Shown here in pieces: positions 34,901 through 47,186 of a stretch of 64,000 nucleotides of DNA (position 1 is the stretch's first letter; each line of letters starts with the position of its first letter). Under the pieces are notes generated by a model. That model was not told where the DNA came from and ran no database searches. It saw only the letters and a list, made by a program, of their open reading frames with translations. Source of the stretch: Monodelphis domestica (Eukaryota; Chordata; Mammalia; Didelphimorphia; Didelphidae); NCBI RefSeq assembly GCF_027887165.1, contig NC_077229.1, positions 204,997,753-205,061,752 on the forward strand, given 5' to 3'. Position numbers and translations under genes: made by a program.

Positions 34901-36028
34901 TTACGACATGCTGTGATGGATCTAGACCTGGGCGTCTACATCAAATACCGACTGGATGGCTCACTATTCGACCTTCGCCGCCTGACTGCAAAAACAAAGA
35001 CAACAGAGAGACTCATCCTGGAAGCTCTCTTTGCAGATGACTGTGCTCTCATGGCCCACCAAGAAAATCATCTCCAAACCATTGTGGACAGGTTCTCTAC
35101 CGCAACAAAACTGTTTGGCCTGACTATCAGCCTCAGCAAAACAGAGGTGCTGTTCCAACCCGCATCAGGGAGGCCAACTAACCAGCCGTGCATAACTATC
35201 GATGGCACACAGCTTTTTAACGTCAACACTTTCAAGTACCTGGGCAGCACCATCACCAATGACAGGTCCCTAGACCATGAGATCAATGCCAGGATCCAAA
35301 AGGCCAGCCAGGCACTCGGGCGGCTGCGCTCCAAAGTCCTCCAATACAGAGGTGTAAGCACTGCAACGAAGCTCAAAGTGTACAACACAGTGGTCCTCAG
35401 CTCGCTCCTGTACGGTTCTGAGACATGGACACTGTACCGGAAGCACATGAAGCAGTTGGAGCAATTCCACCAACCCTCCCTCTGGTCAATCATGAGGATC
35501 CGATGGCAGGACCGAATCACCAACCAGGAAGTCCTCGACAGAGCCAACTCCACCAGCATCGAAGTCCTGGTCCTCAGAACCCAGCTACGATGGTCTGGAC
35601 ACGTCATCCGCATGGACCCACAGCGAATACCAAGACAGGTATTCTATGGTGAACTGTCAGCTGGACTCAGGAAACAAGGCCGACCAAAGAAAAGATTCAA
35701 GGATCAGCTAAAGTCCAACTTGAAGTGGGCTGGCATCACACCAAAGCACCTAGAACTCCCTGCCTCTGTCAGAAGCAGCTGGCGAACCCACATTAACCAT
35801 GCCGCCACCACCTTTGAAGATGAATGACGTCGACGTCTTGCCACTGCGCGTGAACGCCGACACCAGGCCACAACCGCACCTCCCGTAACAACTGGCGTCC
35901 CAGGCCCCATGTGCCACAAACTCTGCGCCTCAGCCTTTGGACTTCAAAGCCACATGAGGGTACATCAATAGATGATAATGCACAAAGACAATAGTCATTC
36001 TCGGCTCCCAAGAGACTACTACTACTAC
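31967..36028 (+). mobile_element. Full-length RTE-like non-LTR retrotransposon
   Basis: A 4.06-kb insertion flanked by the 15-bp direct repeat tactatatattttca (31,952-31,966 and 36,029-36,043). Layout: 5' UTR of about 0.8 kb, one broken EN-RT reading frame (about 32,764-35,970), and a short 3' UTR ending in (TAC)n. The single frame, small size and microsatellite tail fit the RTE group; clade assignment is tentative. The proteins resemble those often mislabelled 'craniofacial development protein 2-like' in vertebrate annotations. GC content is clearly above the surroundings. It is full length but inactive. Confidence 0.9.
32764..35970 (+). pseudogene. Endonuclease-reverse transcriptase ORF of the RTE-like element, disabled
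   Basis: In translation order: an APE-type endonuclease with WNIRTLL (from about 32,806), the LSETR glutamate motif (about 32,910), SAYAP, GDFNA (about 33,247) and WTDH (33,529-33,540); a linker; then RT motifs FIDLTKAF, NGVKQGC, FADD (35,030-35,041), GLTISLSKTEV and KYLGS; a conserved tail (WQDRI, LRWSGHV, GRPKKRFKD); and a C-terminal C2H2-like finger. Disabling changes: frame shifts near 33,400, 33,475, 33,775 and 34,110, TAA at 34,325-34,327 and TGA at 35,825-35,827. The longest surviving frame is 34,337-35,827. The first zinc-binding Cys is Gly here (PGPMC), but Cys in the sister copy. The upstream TGA at 32,761-32,763 bounds the frame and no Met lies near the start of the endonuclease, so the initiation site is unknown. 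Confidence 0.88.
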
Positions 36029-36043
36029 TACTATATATTTTCA

Positions 36044-36580
36044 TAGAAATGGGCTTGATTCTATTTTCTTTACTACTTATTTCTAAGATTGTTATGGGTC
36101 TTTTGTTTTCACATTACCCTCAGTCTAGAGCTACATTTCCTTTATTGTTGGCTGCAGCTTCTTTTTTTTTTTTAAACCCTTACCTTCCGTCTTGGAGTCA
36201 ATACTGTGCATTGACTCCAAGGCAGAAGAGTGGTAAGGGCTAGGCAATGGGGGTCAAGTGACTTGCCCAGGGTCACACAGATGGGAAGTGCCTGACGTCA
36301 GATTTGAACCTAGGACCTCTTGTCTCTAGGCCTGGTTCTCAATCCACTGAGCTACCCAGCTGCCCCCTTGTCTGCAGCTTCTAAGAGTAAAGCTAGATTA
36401 TTTTGACAGAAGCTTCTGTAATTTCATGTGTTATATGTCATCAAAAAGTCTGAATATTTTCTATCACCATCATATACCACAATGTTTTCATGTTTTCACG
36501 GTTAATACAACAAGTTTTTATACTTGATATACTCCAGGATGAAGCTCCTTTTTTCATTAACATCCAGCTTCACTTGGCAT
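36044..36580. other. Intergenic DNA hosting a SINE
   Basis: Pre-insertion sequence with a SINE (36,163-36,367). The rest is unassigned; 'caccatcatataccacaatg' near 36,465 resembles L1 3' sequence on the minus strand. Confidence 0.4.
36163..36367 (-). mobile_element. MAR1-type CORE-SINE with target-site duplication
   Basis: Near-consensus minus-strand copy. The flanks share ttg.ctgcagcttct (36,148-36,162 and 36,368-36,382, one mismatch). Confidence 0.95.
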
Positions 36581-36793
36581 ATATAGAGAGAGACAGAGAC
36601 AGAGATAGAGACAGAGACAGACAGAAAGAGACACACAGTCAGAGGGGGGCACAGAAGGAAGAGAGGTAGAGACAGAAAGACAGAAAGAGAGAAAGGGAGG
36701 AAGACACATAGAGAAGAGGAAGAGAGAGAGAGGGAGAGGGAGACAGACATATATATCTCCTAATGATAGCAAATGAGTAAATATATGTGTAAT

Positions 36794-36887
<94 letters not shown>
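36581..36887. repeat. Purine-rich (GA/GACA)n tract followed by (TC)n microsatellite
   Basis: 36,581-36,745 is purine-rich with GAGA and GACAGA units. After about 50 bp, 36,796-36,887 is nearly pure (TC)n with two TT slips. Open frames crossing it are low-complexity artefacts. Confidence 0.95.
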
Positions 36888-38380
36888 ATGGAAAGTCAGA
36901 ATACACATATATAAATTAGAACACATATTTTGGGTAGTTTTTGCAAATTCAAGGCATTCAGCCTCTCAGTCAGACTTTGCTGCTACTCAAAAAATCCTTC
37001 TCTACCCTTTTTACAACATCTTGTATGCAATGAGCACTTTTCATAAACATTTCTTGACTGATTATATTGTTTCTCACAGCATTTGTTCCAAATTTGCTGC
37101 TCTTTGCACCTCTTTTCTGCTCCTTCTCCTGACATGTAATCAGGGCCTACCTAGCCTCCTCAGGCCTGAGCTTCCCTCTTCCATTTCATAACCTCTCATC
37201 ATCAGCCTCTGCAGCAAATGCCTCTGTAGTTATCTCTGCTCCCCCATAAAAAATAAAAAAATGAACTCTCTCTCTTATCTTCATGGTCTTTTTCCTCTCC
37301 CAGCCACCCCTGATTCATGCTTTCTGTCATGCACCTTTAGGCCACAGCATCGTGGGAGAGCTCAGTCTTTTCCTCACTATCACTGCGACATAGAAGAGAC
37401 TGAATAAACAGGTTTCAGTTTAGGGCAGTAGTAGCTGAAACTTTGGAGAAGCAAATAAAGGAGCCAAAATATCCCAATTACTATGTTTTTTTAAAAAATA
37501 TGTCATTTATCTCAGAAAATTTAAAAATGTTTAATAAGTGTTTATTCAAGGCCTGCTCTGTGCCAGGCACTGGGATAGAGATACAAGAAACGAAACAAAC
37601 CTTAGTCACAAAGTGCTTACATTCTAAGGGGGAAAACAAGTTTATTACATATGTGTGTAATAGAAAGAATAATAATCTCATGTCTACATTATGCTTTAAA
37701 GTTATAAAACATTTTGCTCACAAAAATCTCAAGAGGTAGTAAGTAGAACTATCATTAAGGGGCTTAAAGAAGAGAGGAAACAAACATTTATTATGAACTT
37801 ACTATAGGGGAATACAAGTATAAGCAAAAAGTAAGACAGTCCTCTTCCAGAAGGAGTTTATATTCTAATGTAGAAAGATAACACACAAGAGAGGATAGAA
37901 AGGGAAGAGGGAAAGAGAAGAAAGGACCCTGACAAGGTCTGGAAGCCAGGAATAAGACTAGGAGGCAAATGAAGGCCAGCCTGGACCCTGGGAGGAATGT
38001 AGGCCTTAAAGGGGAGATATTCAAGTTGAAAAGGCTTCAGGCATCCTTAGGAGAGTCCTGAGAAGGCCCCAGCTGCTGAGCCCCTGAGACAGCAACAAAG
38101 GCATGGTTCTGGAGCCTGGAAGCCAAGAAGGAATGAGGTCGAGAGGACGAATTACAAATCAATCATTTGTGCCAGATTTTATACTAACACTTTCTGACCC
38201 CTGCTCTGTTCTTCATAAGCTAATCATGACCCAAAGGCTGCATACCCACTCTGATATAGCCATACATATCACAATTAAAATCTAAACTTATACATAAATA
38301 AAAACACACTCACATAAATTTAGAAATCTGACAGGCTATAGACCTAGAAAGGATAGATATTAACAGTGATAAATAACACA
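36888..38380. other. Intergenic DNA with decayed LINE 3'-end-like pieces
   Basis: 37,530-37,640 ('ctctgtgccaggcactggga' then 'cacaaagtgcttacattcta') and 37,770-37,900 ('atgaacttactata', 'gaaggagtttatattctaat') are decayed pieces of a common marsupial repeat, class uncertain. No gene is seen. Confidence 0.45.
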
Positions 38381-38381
38381 G

Positions 38382-38413
<32 letters not shown>

Positions 38414-38445
38414 ATATATACATATACATATATATATATATATAT
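38382..38445. repeat. (TA)n microsatellite with TG interruption
   Basis: About 64 bp of alternating TA with a short tgtgtgtg block and two 'cata' steps; self-complementary. Confidence 0.95.
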
Positions 38446-38572
38446 GCTGAGATACCTAAAATAGATAGATGTATTAGTTATACACCCAAAGGAGTAACGG
38501 TTTGGTAAGAACCTATAGTGATTGGTGGGGTGGAGAGATTTATAAGTATTATAGAAAGAGAGTGGATGAGGG

Positions 38573-38768
38573 GCAAGCCTAGGTGGTTCCATGGATAAAG
38601 TCAGGCCTGGAGATATGAGGTTCTGGGTTTAAATATGACCTCAGACACATCCTAGCTTTGTGCCCCAGGGCAAGTCACTTAACTCCAGTTGCTTAGCCCT
38701 AACTTCTCTTCTGTCTTAAAGTCCATATTTAGTTTCAATTCTAAGAAAGTCAGTTAAAAAAAAAAAGT
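38573..38768 (+). mobile_element. MAR1-type CORE-SINE, diverged
   Basis: Head (gcctaggtggttccatggat), CORE (ccagggcaagtcacttaact), tail (tttcaattctaagaaagtca) and A-run are present. Confidence 0.9.
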
Positions 38769-39714
38769 GGGAGAAAGTGAGGGGTAAAAAGGTGTAAGTA
38801 AGCAGAATTACTAGTGGGGAGGTAGAAGGCCAAGACTAGTCAATGAAATAACCACAAGATGTGGTTTTTTTAATCTATAAAATGATAATGGAAGACATTA
38901 TTGTAGCTTTCTCAAAGACAGTACGTTGCTCAATAGTTGTATGACAGTTCAGTCGTATGATTCTAATAGTAAGTTAGAAAAAAACAACTTATGTAATACA
39001 GGGTAACTGGTTAAACTAGAAATACAGGACAATATGTAGTACGTATAATGTAATATCTATATTGTACCAGGCCTCTATATATTTTTCTCACTTCTAGTAG
39101 GTTCTGGTCAACTCTAAGTGGGTAAATTATTTTCCATCTGCTAAAGTGAAAATCCTCATATTACAGAAGTGGTATTTTGGGGTATAGGTTTTCTCTGGAC
39201 TTTTTTTTCTGGATTCTGCATTCTAACATATACTTAATCATTGTATTTGGGAGGTATAAGGTAAACACAAAATAAGACATTGAAACTATTTTTTAAAATT
39301 AGATAATGGCCACTCAAAAAAAGGCTTCTTTAGTCTTTAAAAATTAGCTGATTCTTTATTGAGAGTTTGGTGGGTATAGAAGATATAGTCTGAAAGCAGA
39401 AAGCTATTACTTTTTCACAAGCTGATGTTTGCTACAGAACTTTAAGTCAGTATGATGAAGAAACTAGAATGGTGATGATTAACCTTTTAGAGACCACATG
39501 CTATGCTCCATCCCCAAAGACTGGGTGCCTTGCTCCATCTCCCTACTGAATGCAGGGTACATCTTGCCCACCACCCCCTTACCCCATACAGGGGAGGGAG
39601 GAAGTGCTCCCATTGGGCCACTGGGAAGAAGGGCTAGGGATGTGAAAAAATGTCATCAGGCACAGAGGAGAGGGGAAAGGGAGCAGCTCTGCCTAAGTCC
39701 CTCTGCCCTTCTAG
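38769..39714. other. Intergenic DNA, nothing firmly recognised
   Basis: 39,480-39,714 is GC-richer and reads like a known kind of dispersed marsupial repeat, but I cannot name it. No gene is seen. Confidence 0.35.
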
Positions 39715-40156
39715 TGTAACAATTAAAATTTAGGGAGACTGGGGAGACTGAGGCAGGTAGAAATTAGTTTCTCTCTGCAAGGAGTATTATATTTTTTAGA
39801 GGTTTATTAAGGATTAAGGATTAAAGAATATATAAGTAAGAAACATGTGCCTAGGCCAGAGGCCTAGACAAAATAACCTCACATCATGGAAGAGACACCT
39901 CTGCTCCAAAGCGGAAGTCCAAAAGAGAAACCCAAAAACCTTTGCCACCAGCTTCAATCCTTCCTCGATTTCGGCCCACCTCAGAATTCCCGTGAGATTA
40001 CAAAGCATTTTGGGGAAGTGGAGCAAAGGCTTGTGGGGATTGTAGTCCTGTATTCAAGTCTATTTTTTACACTAGTAAAGAACCCTGGGAGGCAGGAGAA
40101 TCTGCGTACCATCTTTGGCACCTGTGCAATAGGTTTGACATTATGGACCTAGAACA
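39715..40156 (-). mobile_element. Solo LTR
   Basis: The plus-strand left end is tgtaacaattaaaattta and a TTTATT (AATAAA on minus) lies about 90 bp in, as expected for R/U5 read backwards. The right end is near ctagaaca. The hexamer ttctag occurs just left (39,709-39,714) and again at 40,161-40,166, a possible but imperfectly placed TSD. Confidence 0.55.
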
Positions 40157-40497
40157 AATATTCTAGTTATTGAAGAAGGCTGAAAAGTTTGTTTTAGAAA
40201 TGCTTCTGGATCAAATACACTGTTTTTGTTGGGGAAATATTTGCTATACCTCTGTTTGGAGAAGACTTCTGTAGATACTTCATAGTTGCTTGACTACATT
40301 CATATACTTTTGTAAAAGCTCATAAGATTGCAAGAGGATCATGGCTTCAATTTGTATTGTCTTCTCCATTGTGGGAGAAGGAATGCCAGAAGGTAGGGTT
40401 CCATAGAAAATTCTATGACAGTTATGTGGATGGTTAGTCAACAGGAAGTATGTCTTTTTTTTCCTTGTATTATTGTAAGAAGTAATATGCTTTCTGT
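40157..40497. other. Intergenic DNA, nothing recognised
   Basis: No supported feature in these 340 bp. Confidence 0.35.
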
Positions 40498-41181
40498 TGT
40501 AAAGGGTGAAATTATGGTTGAGACTGAAAAAAAATCTAAATTTAAGTGGTCGTCAAAAGAAATCCCAAATAATAAAATACCCAAGTCAGCTGCCAAATTT
40601 TATGGTGATTTAATTGATATAGTAGAGAAGATTTTAAGAAGAAGGAGGAAGGAAGGGGCTAGTATCGGGCAGGAAGATAGGAGATCTAGAAAGTAAGGTT
40701 TTGAGTGTGAAGGAGGAAAGAATCAGCTTGACCTCCAAAGATGCCTGAACCTGAAATCAGCTCCAGGGCAAACACAACACCCAACACTCCAAGATTTTGG
40801 AAAGCTTAGCATGCTGCCAGCCAGAGTCGTCTCTCCAGGGAAAGAAAAAAGAGGCAGCCCATGAAATGTCTTATATGGATGTTTTTACATCACTTTTCTG
40901 TATCTCATCTGTACCAATGAGGACTTAGTTTGACTTATGATAGCCCAGAGGTCTGTCCTTTTTTTGCACATGTCTGTTGAAGGCATCTCCTCAGATAATT
41001 AAATCTTGAGTTTGATGCAGACCTTTCAAAACCTTGTTAAACTGAGTAGGGTGGAGAATGTGGGTTTTCCAAGACCTGATTCTGTAATTCCAAGTATCTC
41101 CATTGTTATTGATCAGGAAATAGCTAAATCAGATCTTCTAAAGAATGGTCTGATTAGGGTGGAATAGTTTTTAAAATCACA
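40498..41181 (-). mobile_element. Solo LTR, family A copy 1
   Basis: 684 bp, TG..CA ends (plus-strand tgtaaagggtgaaatt to ttaaaatcaca). It matches the reverse complement of 42,690-43,323 nearly end to end. Flanking tetranucleotides are ctgt and ctat, a 4-bp TSD with one change. A 4-bp TSD is typical of gammaretrovirus-like (ERV1) elements. Confidence 0.8.
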
Positions 41182-41214
41182 CTATGTACTAGTGATTTTT
41201 ATTCTTTCAAGTTT

Positions 41215-41890
41215 GCAGGGCAAGTGTATATTGATTTTTTAAATTATCCTTTTTTGCAATTGGCAAAATCTACCTTCTTTCCCTCCTACCCCCAAAACTC
41301 CCCTAATTGGGAGAAAAGAAAAATAAAGTCTCTGTTATAAGCATGTATAGTCAGGCAAAATAAATTTATGAATTGGCCATAGTCCAGAAAATATATGTCT
41401 CTTTTGCATTCTGACTCCTTCATCTCTGAATCAAGAGATGAGTTAGCATATTTCCTCATGAATACTTTAGAATTGTGGTTGATTATTACCCTGATCAGAG
41501 TTCTTAATTCTTTCAAAGTTGTTTGTCTTTACCATATTGTTGTCACTGTATAAATTGTTTTTCTGGTTCTGCTTATTATGTCTGTATCATTTTAAATGTC
41601 TTTCGAAGTTTCTCTGAAACATCCCCTTTGTCATTTTTTACAGCACAATAGTATTTTATAATATTCTTATATAATAAATTGTTAAGCCCTTCCTCAGCTT
41701 ATGGGTACCTCCTCTGATTCTTATTCTTTGTCACTTCGAGAGTTATAAATATTTTTTATATTTATAGAGCTTAATTTTCTTAGGACCATCCCTCCCTTTA
41801 TCTATCTTTTCTCTCTTTCCCTCCTTCCCCTGAACTTCTTACCCTTCTGATTCATTGTTGGGTAAAGTTTATTTCTGGGTACAGTTATAT
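41215..41890 (-). mobile_element. L1 3' portion, decayed
   Basis: Minus-strand L1 end: 'gcattctgactccttcatct', 'cattttttacagcacaatag' and 'cttcctcagcttatgggtac' parallel the L1 copies at 23.1 and 31.3 kb. Confidence 0.7.
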
Positions 41891-41894
41891 ATGT

Positions 41895-42619
41895 TGTGAA
41901 GATAATTTTAAGGTTGTGACTTAAAATCTAAATTAACTGGTCGCCAAGGAAAAAATCACAAGTAAAATACCCAAATCAGTCTGGAAATTTATGGTAATTT
42001 TAATTAATATGGAGGGAAGGATTTAAGGAAAAAGAGGGAAGAGAGTATAGACTTTCTCCCACCTGGCCTGTGCCAGGGCGGAGTTCAAGATTTCCACAGC
42101 TAGGTCTCTGAAGAATATTAGAGGCTTCTAAGAGGATAAGTTTGGAAAGTAAAGGAGAAAAAACTCAGCCAGAAACTCACCACCAAACTGGACAATAGCT
42201 TGTAGCCACATCAAGATGCTGAAAGGCCCAACATGCTGCCACCAGCCAAATCTCTGCTGCCAAAAGGTCCCAGAGAGAGGAAGTGAGCCAAATATATAGA
42301 CCTTTTACCCTTGTATCCCCTCCTCTAAATGCCCATTCTTTAGTTCTCATCTTCTTTAATTAGATCATATCTTTTGAGTTACTTAACTCTTCTTTGTTAA
42401 GTTCACCTTTTGTTAGTTACTTGACCTTTTTATGATTAATTTACCCTTTATAGTTACTTAACACCTTTTTGTATTTAGATCTAAAAATAGACTAAACTTA
42501 AAGTTCTAGCTTTACTATAAAATAAGAACTAAGTACCTTCATTGTTCAATCAGGAGATTACAATTCTATCTTCACAATATAGTAAGATCTAAGTAGGGTA
42601 GAGAAATCTAAAAATCACA
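41895..42619 (-). mobile_element. Solo LTR, family B copy 1
   Basis: 725 bp with TG..CA ends and a perfect 4-bp TSD atgt (41,891-41,894 and 42,620-42,623). Its R/U5 side resembles family A, while the U3 side resembles 44,635-45,000, with repeated aaaggtg.aa..taac motifs. Confidence 0.8.
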
Positions 42620-42689
42620 ATGTATATGTATATTCTTTTCTCCTTTGCTCAGTTTGGATGATAGTGAGGTTCAGGTATTAATTATTTCC

Positions 42690-43323
42690 TGTGAATTTTC
42701 AAACTATTCCACCCTAATCAGACCATTCTTTAGAAGATCTGATTTAGCTATTTCCTGATCAATAACAATGGAGATACTTGGAATAACAGAATTAGGTCTT
42801 GGAAACTCTACATTCTCCATCCTTCTTAGTTTTACAAGATTAGGAAGGTCTGCATCAAACTCAAGATTTAATTATCTGAGGAAATGGCCTTCAATAGACA
42901 TGTGCAAAAAAAAGGACAGATCTCTGGGCTGTCCTAAGTCAAGCTAAGTCATCATTGGGACAGATGAGATGCAGGAAAGTGATATAAAACTGTCTATATA
43001 AGGCACGTCACTTCCTTTCTCTTTCTCTTTCCCCAGAGAGATGACTCTGGCTGACAGCATGCTAGGTGTTCTGACATCTTGGCGTGGTGGTGGCTATTGT
43101 CTGAGTTTGGAGTTGATTTCAGGTTTGGGCATCTTAGCTGAGCCCCTTTGGAGGTCAGGTTGATTCTTTCCTCCTTCTTCCTCCTTAATCTCCTCCATGA
43201 TCAATTAAAATCAACATAAAATTTCCAACTGACTTGGGTTTTTCATTAGGATTTTATAAATAAAATCCTTTGCGACCTAAATTAATTATTCATTCAGTCT
43301 CAGCCATAATTTCATTCTTTACA
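42690..43323 (+). mobile_element. Solo LTR, family A copy 2
   Basis: 634 bp from tgtgaattttcaaac to ctttaca, with perfect 4-bp TSD ttcc on both sides. TATA box (tatataag near 42,996), a CT-rich leader, and AATAAA at 43,259-43,264 are in sense order. No viral genes adjoin it. Confidence 0.85.
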
Positions 43324-44017
43324 TTCCCCTACCTTCTCCTTGTTTGTATAGATGCCTACTTGCATATTCTGATTATGTGAAGTAATTTTCCTTAACCTTT
43401 CTTTCCCTTCTTCCTCAATTATCTTTCTTCCCTTTTCTTTCTATTCTTTTTTTTTAAGATTATCAAGACATTACAGAACTAATCCCAAACTTTATCTAAT
43501 TGGACTCTATGAGCTTTTATGATGATAATATTCGGGAGTGGGGGAAACACATTTATCTTCTTCCCACATTAGAATGTTTAGTCCTTTATCACCATTTGTT
43601 CATATTTGCCTTTTGCTGTTTTTCTTAATTCCATCTTTTGAACTTCAAAGTTTCTATATAGGTCCCTTATTTCACTAAAAATCCATTTTATCTCCTATAA
43701 CATTATAGTCAGCTTTGCTTGATAAAGTACTCTTGCTTATAAGTCTATATTCTTTGCCTTCTCAAATATCTCCTGTCATTTAATGTGGTGGCTATTAAAT
43801 CATGCATGATCCTTAGAGCATGAATTCTTTTCTTCTACCTGCTTACAATATTTTTGTTTTTTGCTTAGAAGCTCTGGGTATTGGCCATAATGTTCCTGGA
43901 AGTTCTCATTTGGGTCTCCCCCCCCCCCCCAAAGAAGTATTTAGTGGATTCTATTTCCACTTTGTTCTCTGGTTCTAAAAGATCTGGGCATTTTTTTCTT
44001 TTAAGCTTTATTAAAAG

Positions 44018-44216
44018 GGGGAAGCTGGGTGTCGCAGTGGCTTAAGAGTCAAACCCAGAGATGGGAAGTCCTGGGTTTAAATCTGGCCTCAAACACTTCC
44101 TAGCTGTGTGACCCTGGACAAGTCACTTAGCCCCCGTTGCCTAGCCCTTATCACTCTTCTGCCTTGGAACCAATACAGTGTATTGATTCCAAGATTGAAG
44201 GTAAGGTTTTAAAAAA
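44018..44216 (+). mobile_element. MAR1-type CORE-SINE
   Basis: Head gaagctgggtgtcgcagtgg, CORE 'gtgaccctggacaagtcact', tail 'gattccaagattgaaggtaa' and A-run. Confidence 0.93.
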
Positions 44217-44283
44217 AATGTTTTTTTAAGATTTCTTAAAATATGATAATGACTTTTTTTGCCATCATGTAGTCAAATGATTC

Positions 44284-44460
44284 TTTTTAAACATTTACCT
44301 TCTGTTTTAGAATCAATACTAAATATTGGTTCCAAGGCAAAAGAGAAGTAAGGGCTGGGGAATTGGAGTCAAGTGACCTGCTCAGGGTCACAAAGCTAGG
44401 AAGTATCTGAGGCCACATTTGAACCCTGGACATCCTGTCTCCAAGCCTGACTTAATTCTT
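44284..44460 (-). mobile_element. MAR1-type CORE-SINE, head incomplete
   Basis: Reverse tail (cttctgttttagaatcaata), CORE (gacctgctcagggtcacaaa) and B box (tttgaaccctggacatcctg); it stops before the full head. Confidence 0.9.
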
Positions 44461-44634
44461 AATTTTTTTGCTACTTGATTTTGTTTTCCAGGTCAGTTAC
44501 TCTTGCTATGAGGTGCTTTACATTTTCTTCTATTTTTTCCCAGTCTTTTGACTCTAATATTCCTTAATGTTTTAGGGAGAGATTGACTTCTGTTTGGTCC
44601 GTCCTAATTCTCAGGGAGTTTGCTGCTTGGGAAA

Positions 44635-45773
<1,139 letters not shown>

Positions 45774-46560
45774 CCATTCTTTCCCATTTTTCCCTCTGGC
45801 TCTCTCAATTCATTTATAAGAACATTTGAAATACTTAAAAAAAAAAAAGCAAAACTTTTGACTTTACTTCTTCCAAGAATCCTAGTTGAATTTGTTCTCA
45901 AGCTATTTTTTTTTCACCAAAGCTTTGCTTGTAGTTGCTTTGGGGTACTTTTATTCTTTGGTATTTTCTGTCTTGAGCATCGTGGTCACTATAACAGCTT
46001 TTATAGTGGAATTCATTTTCCTCCCTTAGTCTTTTTGTTTACTTCTGACTTAAAAATTGATATTAGGGCTAGTCTCAGGATATTTCTGGAAGGAAGGTCT
46101 TAGCTATTTCTGTCACTGCTTCCTTGGGATACTGAGTATTATTATTCCATGATCTCAGGGACAGCTCAGACTGCAAGCTTTAATTGTTCCTAAAGTGGAC
46201 TGATTTAGACTAAAGTCTGATTACTGCCACACTAGTCTGAGCTCTACATGTTCCTGACCTGAGTTGATGCCTAAGCATTAGATTTGATACTTGACTCAGA
46301 CTTTCTAAGTCAACTCAAAATCTCTATTAGTTCATAGTGACATAACTACAGGCTCCCTTTTGGGCTAGAATTCCTACCCTTTGTAGGCTTCACATTAGGC
46401 TTAAGCTTGAACTGACACCCTGCTCTGGCTCTGCTCCTAGGGTTGGAGTCATAGGGATGCTATTTGCATCTGAACTAGTTCCTCTCAGCCCGAGGTCCTT
46501 ACTTTGGAATGACAATCTTAGGCTCAGGTCTCCTCATTTCACTCTGGATCTCTGACCCAC
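45774..46560 (-). mobile_element. L1 5' end, antisense continuation
   Basis: Continues the L1 5' part beyond the LTR; 'ctttgcttgtagttgctttg' and 'cagctcagactgcaagcttt' fit a decayed marsupial L1 5' region read backwards. The boundary is vague. Confidence 0.5.
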
Positions 46561-47180
46561 AAAGACAAGTAGTAGGTATAAGGATGATATTAGAAAATAA
46601 GTATTGTTTCATTAGTTTAGGGTTGGTTTGGGGATAAGAACTAAAGTGGCTGCTTGAGAAAAGAACTGGATTTTGAAGCAGAGCTGAGAAAGCATGTTAA
46701 TTTCAGATGTGACAGTTATAACCATTTTTCTATGTCAATTACTCTTTCTGGCAGTTGTCAGAGACTGTCTCTCAGGGCTGGAGCAGGTAACACCTTTGCC
46801 TCTCTCTGTGTCTGAGGGAAAGACCTGAAGGAGCTCAGTGTTTTCCTTTCTCAACTTGGGAAACACTAGTGACTATCTATTGCAATTTTTATAGATTGGT
46901 TTATATCTGATAAGACCAGATTTGTTCTTTGGTTTGGACTCTGAGTCTTAACAGTCTGTTATTGCTATTTTATAATTATTTTTTATTTTATAATTTGAAG
47001 GCAAAGTTAAGATTTATAAGATATTAGCGGTAGTTTTTATTTAGATAATATAAATTTGGGTTAGTCAAAACAGGGAGGATTAGTGTAGCCTGTGAAACAC
47101 AGGAGAAGTGGTTCCTTGCAGAACCAGGGAGTTTATTTGGGTGGATTTAGAATCCCTTATAATTAGAAATCTTTTATTTC
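46561..47180. other. Unassigned, possibly LTR-related DNA
   Basis: No gene. The right end (47,170-47,190) forms a short palindrome with the next LTR, so part of this could be another LTR in sense orientation. Confidence 0.35.
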
Positions 47181-47186
47181 TTGAAG

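Larger units (their letters stand above)
43324..44634 (-). mobile_element. L1 5' half (ORF1 region), antisense and decayed
   Basis: Plus-strand sequence such as 'cagctttgcttgataaagta', 'taagtctatattctttgcct', 'ggctattaaatcatgcatga' and 'tattggccataatgttcctg' is the reverse of the ORF1 part of a mammalian L1. A C-run lies at about 43,918-43,931. Two SINEs interrupt it (44,018-44,216 and 44,284-44,460). Confidence 0.65.

Noticed and set aside
34964..35613. Minus-strand open frames opposite the RTE reverse transcriptase
   Set aside because: Shadows of the sense ORF; the sense strand has all the catalytic motifs. The same applies at 52,329-52,993.
34337..35827. Intact host gene for a reverse transcriptase
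   Set aside because: Although 496 codons long, it lies inside a TSD-flanked LINE, lacks the endonuclease in frame and has a stop before the zinc finger.
36557..36926. Arg/Glu- and Ser/Leu-rich frames
   Set aside because: Low-complexity reading of the GA/TC repeats; the same applies to 45,354-45,654 and 48,041-48,358.
40415..40696. 93-codon frame with a basic end
   Set aside because: It crosses the boundary of the LTR at 40,498, so it is a chance frame.
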